Below, in pieces: positions 59,978 to 64,000 of a stretch of DNA of 64,000 nt. Source of the stretch: Thalassobacillus sp. CUG 92003 (lineage in GTDB: Bacteria; Bacillota; Bacilli; Bacillales; Halobacillaceae); NCBI RefSeq assembly GCF_013618635.1, contig NZ_JABLSJ010000001.1, positions 248,001 through 312,000 of the forward strand, given 5' to 3'. The position numbers and the translations under genes are program-made. The stretch's first letter is position 1. Each line of letters begins with the position of its first letter. Below the pieces are notes generated by a model. That model did not search any database and was not told the origin of the DNA. It was given only the letters and a program-made list of their open reading frames with translations.

Positions 59978-61201
59978 ATGATGATGAGCTTTGATTTAAC
60001 GGACGAACAGGAAATGGTGCAGAAAGTCGTCCGGGATTTTGTCGATAAGGAAATCAACCCTTATATCCAGGAGTGGGATGAACAAGGCCATTTCGAACCT
60101 AGTATGATGAAGCGCCTGGCTGAGCTGGACTTGATGGGGGTATGCATTCCGGAACAATACGGTGGGAGCGGCATGGATTACAATACGCTGGCCATCGTCT
60201 GCGAAGAATTAGAGCGCGGGGACACCGCGTTTAGGACGTCCGTTTCCGTGCACACCGGCTTGAACAGCTTAACCTTGCTACAATGGGGAACCGAAGCTCA
60301 AAAAGAAAACTATCTGATTCCTCAGGCGAAAGGGGAGAAAATCGGGGCATTCGCCTTAACGGAACCGAACGCAGGCTCGGACGTCGCTTCCATCGAGTCC
60401 ACCGCCGTTAAAGAGGGGAACCACTATATCTTGAACGGTCAAAAAACGTGGATATCACTTTGTGACCATGCCGATCACTTCCTCGTGTTTGCTTATACAG
60501 ATAAAAACCAAAATCACCAAGGCATCTCTGCGTTCATCGTGGAGCGGACCATGCCCGGCTTCAGTTCTCAGGCCATCAAAAACAAACACGGCATCCGTGC
60601 CGGAAATACCGGCGAACTCTTTTTCGATGACGTCAAAGTCCCGGCCGCTAACCTGCTTGGGCAAGTAGGGGAAGGTTTCAAAATCGCCATGGCAGCCCTT
60701 GATAATGGACGATTCACCGTCGCTGCAGGCGCGTGCGGTCAAATCCTCGCGTGTATGGAAGAGAGCATCAAATACTGCCATGAACGAAAAACATTCGGCC
60801 ATGAAATAGGAAAACATCAATTGGTCCAGCAAATGCTGGCCAAAATGGAAGCCGGCTATCAGATGTCACGCCTCCTCGTCTTTCGCTCAGGCACATTAAA
60901 AAATCAGGGCAAACGCAACACCCGCGAAACCTCGCTCGCCAAATGGCAAGCCTGCGACTTCGCCAACGAAGCCGCGAATGACGCCGTCCAAATCCACGGC
61001 GCATACGGCTATTCCAGCGATTATCCCGTCGAGCGTTTTTTACGAAACTCAAAAGCACCTGTCATTTATGAAGGTACCCGGGAAATCCATACCATCATGC
61101 AAGCCGAATACCTTCTCGGTTACCGCTCCGATAAACACGTGTCCCAACCATTGCCGAGTTGGCCCTTTGAAGAAACGGCAGCCAGCATGAGAAACGATTA
61201 A
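59978..61201 (+). CDS. Acyl-CoA dehydrogenase, canonical short/medium-chain type
   Basis: A 407-residue FAD enzyme: FALTEPNAGSDVASIESTAV, YILNGQKTWISLCDHADHFL, RKTFGHEIGKHQLVQQMLAK, and QIHGAYGYSSDYPVERFLRN followed by VIYEGTREIHTIM, in which the catalytic glutamate is present, unlike in the 46705 enzyme. Three ATGs in a row (59978, 59981, 59984) follow GAGGAGG. It lies after the Liv genes but behind a terminator, so it may have its own promoter. Confidence 0.9.
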   Translation: MMMSFDLTDEQEMVQKVVRDFVDKEINPYIQEWDEQGHFEPSMMKRLAELDLMGVCIPEQYGGSGMDYNTLAIVCEELERGDTAFRTSVSVHTGLNSLTLLQWGTEAQKENYLIPQAKGEKIGAFALTEPNAGSDVASIESTAVKEGNHYILNGQKTWISLCDHADHFLVFAYTDKNQNHQGISAFIVERTMPGFSSQAIKNKHGIRAGNTGELFFDDVKVPAANLLGQVGEGFKIAMAALDNGRFTVAAGACGQILACMEESIKYCHERKTFGHEIGKHQLVQQMLAKMEAGYQMSRLLVFRSGTLKNQGKRNTRETSLAKWQACDFANEAANDAVQIHGAYGYSSDYPVERFLRNSKAPVIYEGTREIHTIMQAEYLLGYRSDKHVSQPLPSWPFEETAASMRND

Positions 61202-61292
61202 ACGCCGTTATGAACAGAACAGCCGTTTGTTAGATTATCGTGAAATCGGGAATGATGATACTAACAAACTTTAGTTGAGAGGTGTTTGTAAC

Positions 61293-61562
61293 ATGAAAAG
61301 GATCCAAGCCTACTTTAACAATGAAGATCACGCGGAAGGTGCTCGTATCAAGCTTCAGTCTCTGGAAGGTGTGCATGGGGCCTCCGTGGAAAAGATTCCT
61401 GACGAGAACAATGAATTGGTGGACATGCTTAAAGATTTGCTTGTGCCAGAGGAAGATGAAGAACATCGTCCGCAGGTGTTGACGTTTGAAGTTGAAGAAG
61501 ATGATTATGCTAACGCCCATCAGGTTGTGAAGGAAAGTAAAGGTTATGTGTCTGATGAATAA
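61293..61562 (+). CDS. Small acidic cytoplasmic protein, function unknown
   Basis: An 89-residue soluble, acidic protein (MKRIQAYFNNEDHAEGARIK at the start, FEVEEDDYANAHQVVKESKG near the end). The beta-alpha-beta pattern resembles small stress or ferredoxin-like-fold proteins, but I cannot name a family. GAGAGGTG precedes the ATG. It is monocistronic. An inverted repeat, GTTTGTTAG (61225) with CTAACAAAC (61261), lies just upstream and could be regulatory. Confidence 0.65.
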   Translation: MKRIQAYFNNEDHAEGARIKLQSLEGVHGASVEKIPDENNELVDMLKDLLVPEEDEEHRPQVLTFEVEEDDYANAHQVVKESKGYVSDE

Positions 61563-61585
61563 GGCTTTGGATAAAACTGAATAAA

Positions 61586-61636
61586 ACACAAAACTTCCGG
61601 ACAATTTCGTTGAATTTGTTCGGAAGTTTGTGTTTC
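61586..61636 (+). terminator. Intrinsic terminator
   Basis: ACACAAAACTTCCGGACAA pairs with TTGTTCGGAAGTTTGTGT across a short loop with one mismatch, followed by TT. Confidence 0.75.
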
Positions 61637-62053
61637 GAGCTAGAGGTTACTGAAAATTGCTTTGAAATGAATTTAAAAGTCGTATATTACGCAAGTTACT
61701 GCGATTTATGATATGGTATAGAGGGTTACATAGAGAAGGTATTAAAGGGAATTATTTACAATAACAACATTTAAAAACAAATGAAACAAATTATTTAAGT
61801 TGTTTTTATTTTTGTTTTTGCTTGTTTTATATTGTATTATTTATTTATGCAACATTTTTTGAAAGGCCAAAGTTGATGTTTATATAAAATTTCACACATG
61901 TAAGGTTTTAGGAGCATTACCTTGTTATGGAGGGAGAAACCCGCTTGCCTTGGACAAGAGGTTTCCTGTTAAAGTCTCGCTAATCTGATCTTCTCACATT
62001 ATGAAACATTAACAACACAGCATATTTTATATAAAGTAGGTGAATAGATTTTG
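61637..62053. other. AT-rich intergenic stretch before the DeoR gene
   Basis: No gene is seen in about 415 nt. The stretch is very AT-rich. Around 61776-61830 it contains AAACAA/TTGTTT words in both orientations (AAAACAAATGAAACAAAT; TTGTTTTTATTTTTGTTTTT), which would suit a DeoR-type operator region. The promoter of the regulator and kinase unit should lie here, but no clear -35/-10 pair can be chosen. Confidence 0.4.
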
Positions 62054-62836
62054 ATGGATAACGGCTATATGAAATTTTTAAATGAACGGCAGACTGAAAT
62101 CGTGGATAAGATTAACGAAGAAGGCTCTGTGAAAGTGTCTCAATTAAGTGCCGTTTATCGTGTCTCGCTTGAAACGATCAGAAGGGATCTTGAAAAATTG
62201 GAATCGTTGAGTTTGTTGAAAAAGATACATGGGGGCGCAATCTCCACTCAACTCGATTCGAGTACAGAAATCCCTTTACAAAAAAGAAGTCAGACGAACA
62301 TTGAAGAGAAAGTCAAAATAGCCGAAGAAGCGGCTGCTTTTATTGAAGATGGTGATATTGTAGGGTTTGATGCCAGTACGACGGTTCACCAAATGACCAA
62401 GTTGATTCAAGGTAAGCAAGTAACTGTTGTAACGAATTCAATTCCGATTACGTTGGATTTATCAACGAAACCGGGAATTACAGTGTTACTTGCAGGGGGA
62501 TATGTTCGCAATGAGTCGATGTCCCTGGTGGGTTCTTCCGCAGAGAAAGTCATAGCGGACTATCACGTGGATAAATTCTTCTTTTCTTGTACAGGGTTTG
62601 ATTTGAAACGAGGAGTAAGTGAGTTGAGTGAGGAGCAAGCAAAGGTTAAAGAGAAGTTTATCGATATTTCAGATCAGCTTTTTTTATTAGCGGATCATAG
62701 TAAGTTTCAGTCTAAATCATTGGTAAAGTTGCTAGGGTTTGAAGAGCTGGACTACCTTATTACGGATAGCGGCATAGGCGTTAAAGACATACAATCGATC
62801 AAGGCGAAAGGCACGAATGTTGTCATAGCCAAATAA
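62054..62836 (+). CDS. DeoR-family transcriptional regulator
   Basis: A 260-residue protein: an N-terminal DeoR helix-turn-helix (LNERQTEIVDKINEEGSVKV, LSAVYRVSLETIRRDLEKLE) and a C-terminal sugar-phosphate sensing domain (GFDASTTVHQMTKLIQGKQV, LLADHSKFQSKSLVKLLGF). The start may be the ATG at 62054, the TTG before it, or the ATG at 62069; AGGTGA lies 12 nt upstream. It probably regulates the kinase gene that follows, responding to a phosphorylated sugar. Confidence 0.85.
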   Translation: MDNGYMKFLNERQTEIVDKINEEGSVKVSQLSAVYRVSLETIRRDLEKLESLSLLKKIHGGAISTQLDSSTEIPLQKRSQTNIEEKVKIAEEAAAFIEDGDIVGFDASTTVHQMTKLIQGKQVTVVTNSIPITLDLSTKPGITVLLAGGYVRNESMSLVGSSAEKVIADYHVDKFFFSCTGFDLKRGVSELSEEQAKVKEKFIDISDQLFLLADHSKFQSKSLVKLLGFEELDYLITDSGIGVKDIQSIKAKGTNVVIAK

Positions 62837-62860
62837 AACACCGTAAATAATAAATTTGTT

Positions 62861-62894
62861 GAGTGGGTTTTTTATAAATCCCACTTTTTTTTTG
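62861..62894 (+). terminator. Intrinsic terminator between regulator and kinase genes
   Basis: AGTGGG (62862-62867) pairs with CCCACT (62880-62885); T/A pairs lengthen the stem and nine T follow. The kinase gene may thus be transcribed partly by read-through. Confidence 0.8.
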
Positions 62895-62963
62895 GTTTTA
62901 ATGTTGACTTTATGTGGAGTCGCTTTTATAATTTTAACTATCAGAAAATTGGGAGTTTTCGAA

Positions 62964-64000
62964 ATGGACACATACACACTTGGAATTGATTTTGGCACTA
63001 AATCGGTTCGAGCAATATTACTGAATAGTTTAAATGGAAATTTGAAAGCGATTTCAGATGTGGCGTATCCCCATGGGGTTATCACGTCGAAGCTTCCGAA
63101 TAGCGCAGTCCCGTTAGAAAAAGGGTGGGCGCTTCAACACCCTCAGGATTACGTGGACTGTCTGGTGGAGGCCGTAACCGAATGTCTTGAAGAGGCAGAG
63201 GTGGATCGGAGTGAAGTAGTTGGAATGGGAATTGATTTCACGGCATCGACTATTCTGCCTATCGATTCCTCAGGTATGCCGTTATGTTTGCGAACGGAGT
63301 GGGCCGAAAACAAGCATAGCTGGGTGAAGTTATGGAAACATCATGCAGCTTACCAGGAAAAAGAGGAGATTAACCAGGTTGCTCACCAAACCAATCAGTC
63401 TTTTTTGAGCAATTATGGCGGTGAGATTTCTGAAGAGTGGATGCTTCCTAAAGTGTTACAAATTTTGAAGGAAGCACCTGAAGTGTATGAGGCAGCAGAC
63501 GCTTTTATTGAAGCCGGAGATTGGGTTGTCTTTCAGTTAACCGGCAATCTAATTAGGTCAACTTGCATGGCAGGTTATAAGGGGCTTTGGGATTATGAGG
63601 AAGGATTTCCTGATCCAGCTTTTCTAGAGCAGGTTCACCCTGACCTCAAACATTTCTTCCGTGACAAAATGGCCGGGACGATTCAAGCTCCGGGGGATCG
63701 GGCCGGCACGTTACATAAAGCGTTGGCTGAACGTCTAGGTTTGAGTGAATATGTAGTGGTCTCGACAGCAATTATTGATGCGCACGCTTCGGTCATCGGA
63801 TCCGGCATCAAGGATGAACAGGCTATGTTATCCGTGATGGGCACATCACTTTGTCAAATGATTTTATCCGATGTAAAAAAACCGGCTCCGGGTATTGGCG
63901 GTGTTGTTAAAGACGGTATTCTACCAGGCCGATTCGCTTACGAAACCGGCCAAGCGTCCGGCGGTGATGTGTTTGAATGGTTCATCGATAATATGGTGCC
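62964..64000 (+). CDS. Ribulokinase-like FGGY carbohydrate kinase (truncated by window end)
   Basis: The frame is open from the ATG at 62964 to the last base, 345 complete codons. It starts TYTLGIDFGTKSVRAILL, followed by AYPHGVITSKLP and GWALQHPQDYVDCLVEAV, the hallmark N-terminus of AraB-type L-ribulokinases. GMGIDFTASTILPID, GTSLCQMIL and TGQASGGDVFEWF follow the FGGY fold. It phosphorylates a ketopentose or related sugar. GGGAG lies upstream. Full AraB is about 560 residues, so roughly 60 percent is present. With a DeoR neighbour instead of AraR, the sugar may not be L-arabinose-derived. Confidence 0.85.
   Translation, partial: MDTYTLGIDFGTKSVRAILLNSLNGNLKAISDVAYPHGVITSKLPNSAVPLEKGWALQHPQDYVDCLVEAVTECLEEAEVDRSEVVGMGIDFTASTILPIDSSGMPLCLRTEWAENKHSWVKLWKHHAAYQEKEEINQVAHQTNQSFLSNYGGEISEEWMLPKVLQILKEAPEVYEAADAFIEAGDWVVFQLTGNLIRSTCMAGYKGLWDYEEGFPDPAFLEQVHPDLKHFFRDKMAGTIQAPGDRAGTLHKALAERLGLSEYVVVSTAIIDAHASVIGSGIKDEQAMLSVMGTSLCQMILSDVKKPAPGIGGVVKDGILPGRFAYETGQASGGDVFEWFIDNMV
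63042..63057. promoter_or_regulatory. Candidate cre site inside the kinase coding sequence
   Basis: TTGAAAGCGATTTCAG fits the CcpA site wTGnAArCGnwwwCAw at all but the last position. It lies about 80 nt inside the gene, a position where CcpA can act as a transcription roadblock in Bacillus sugar genes. Confidence 0.5.

Noticed and set aside
61225-61269. Sigma-B type promoter (GTTT...GGGAAT) before the 61293 gene
   Set aside because: Spacing between the two elements is 17 nt, longer than usual for sigma-B, and the sequence is better described as an inverted repeat of GTTTGTTAG.

Overview
The window looks like a chromosomal segment of a low-to-mid GC Bacillota, most probably a Bacillaceae bacterium of the Halobacillus/Bacillus type. 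The reasons are strong AGGAGG-type ribosome binding sites, frequent TTG and GTG starts, intrinsic terminators with T-runs, and a set of Bacillus-like families (IolB/C/D/E/I, PucR, HxlR, YrzF-like kinase, Liv-type ABC system, ECF sigma with a cognate membrane anti-sigma). I see no rRNA, tRNA, CRISPR array, intact insertion sequence or phage genes. The genus cannot be settled from the sequence alone.

Layout. 0.3-6.2 kb: small accessory genes (XRE regulator, GNAT acetyltransferase, ArsR-type regulator plus MFS exporter sharing an operator-like palindrome, Nudix hydrolase, a methyltransferase broken by one stop codon, and a divergent luciferase-like oxidoreductase/HxlR pair). 7.1-10.3 kb: a compact cluster of a small single-TM protein, ABC ATPase, permease, mini M50 protease and small membrane protein, which could be an unmodified-peptide maturation and export system. 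10.3-12.4 kb: small membrane proteins, one of them behind an RBS-sequestering hairpin, and an ECF sigma/anti-sigma pair. 13.3-25.6 kb: a complete reductive pyrimidine degradation locus: dihydropyrimidine dehydrogenase (two subunits), dihydropyrimidinase, beta-ureidopropionase, beta-alanine-type aminotransferase, semialdehyde dehydrogenase, NCS1 permease and a PucR-type activator. 25.7-29.7 kb: small unrelated genes. 30.2-43.6 kb: a myo-inositol catabolism block (iolI, ABC uptake genes without ATPase, iolG, iolB, iolC, iolA, iolD, iolE, a second iolG-like dehydrogenase, LacI regulator), visibly more AT-rich than its flanks and carrying LacI-type operators. 46.7-61.2 kb: a CoA-thioester (beta-oxidation-like) degradation island with two acyl-CoA dehydrogenases, three SDRs, a two-part MaoC-type hydratase, thiolase, TetR regulator, thioesterase, acyl-CoA ligase and a Liv-type ABC importer. 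62.0 kb to the end: a DeoR regulator and a ribulokinase-like gene that runs off the window.

The pathways converge: pyrimidine and inositol breakdown both end in (methyl)malonate semialdehyde, and each locus carries its own CoA-acylating dehydrogenase.

The most unusual feature is not a gene. Several intergenic stretches (about 1-290, 6.2-6.9 kb, 12.45-13.15 kb, 26.2-26.8 kb inverted, 45.7-46.56 kb) are built from degenerate units of about 20-22 bp, each opening with an A/T-rich word of the type TTTAyrAgCC. At 46.1-46.56 kb the units form a clean array with an 81-bp higher-order period (21+21+21+18). I do not recognise this as a described repeat family.
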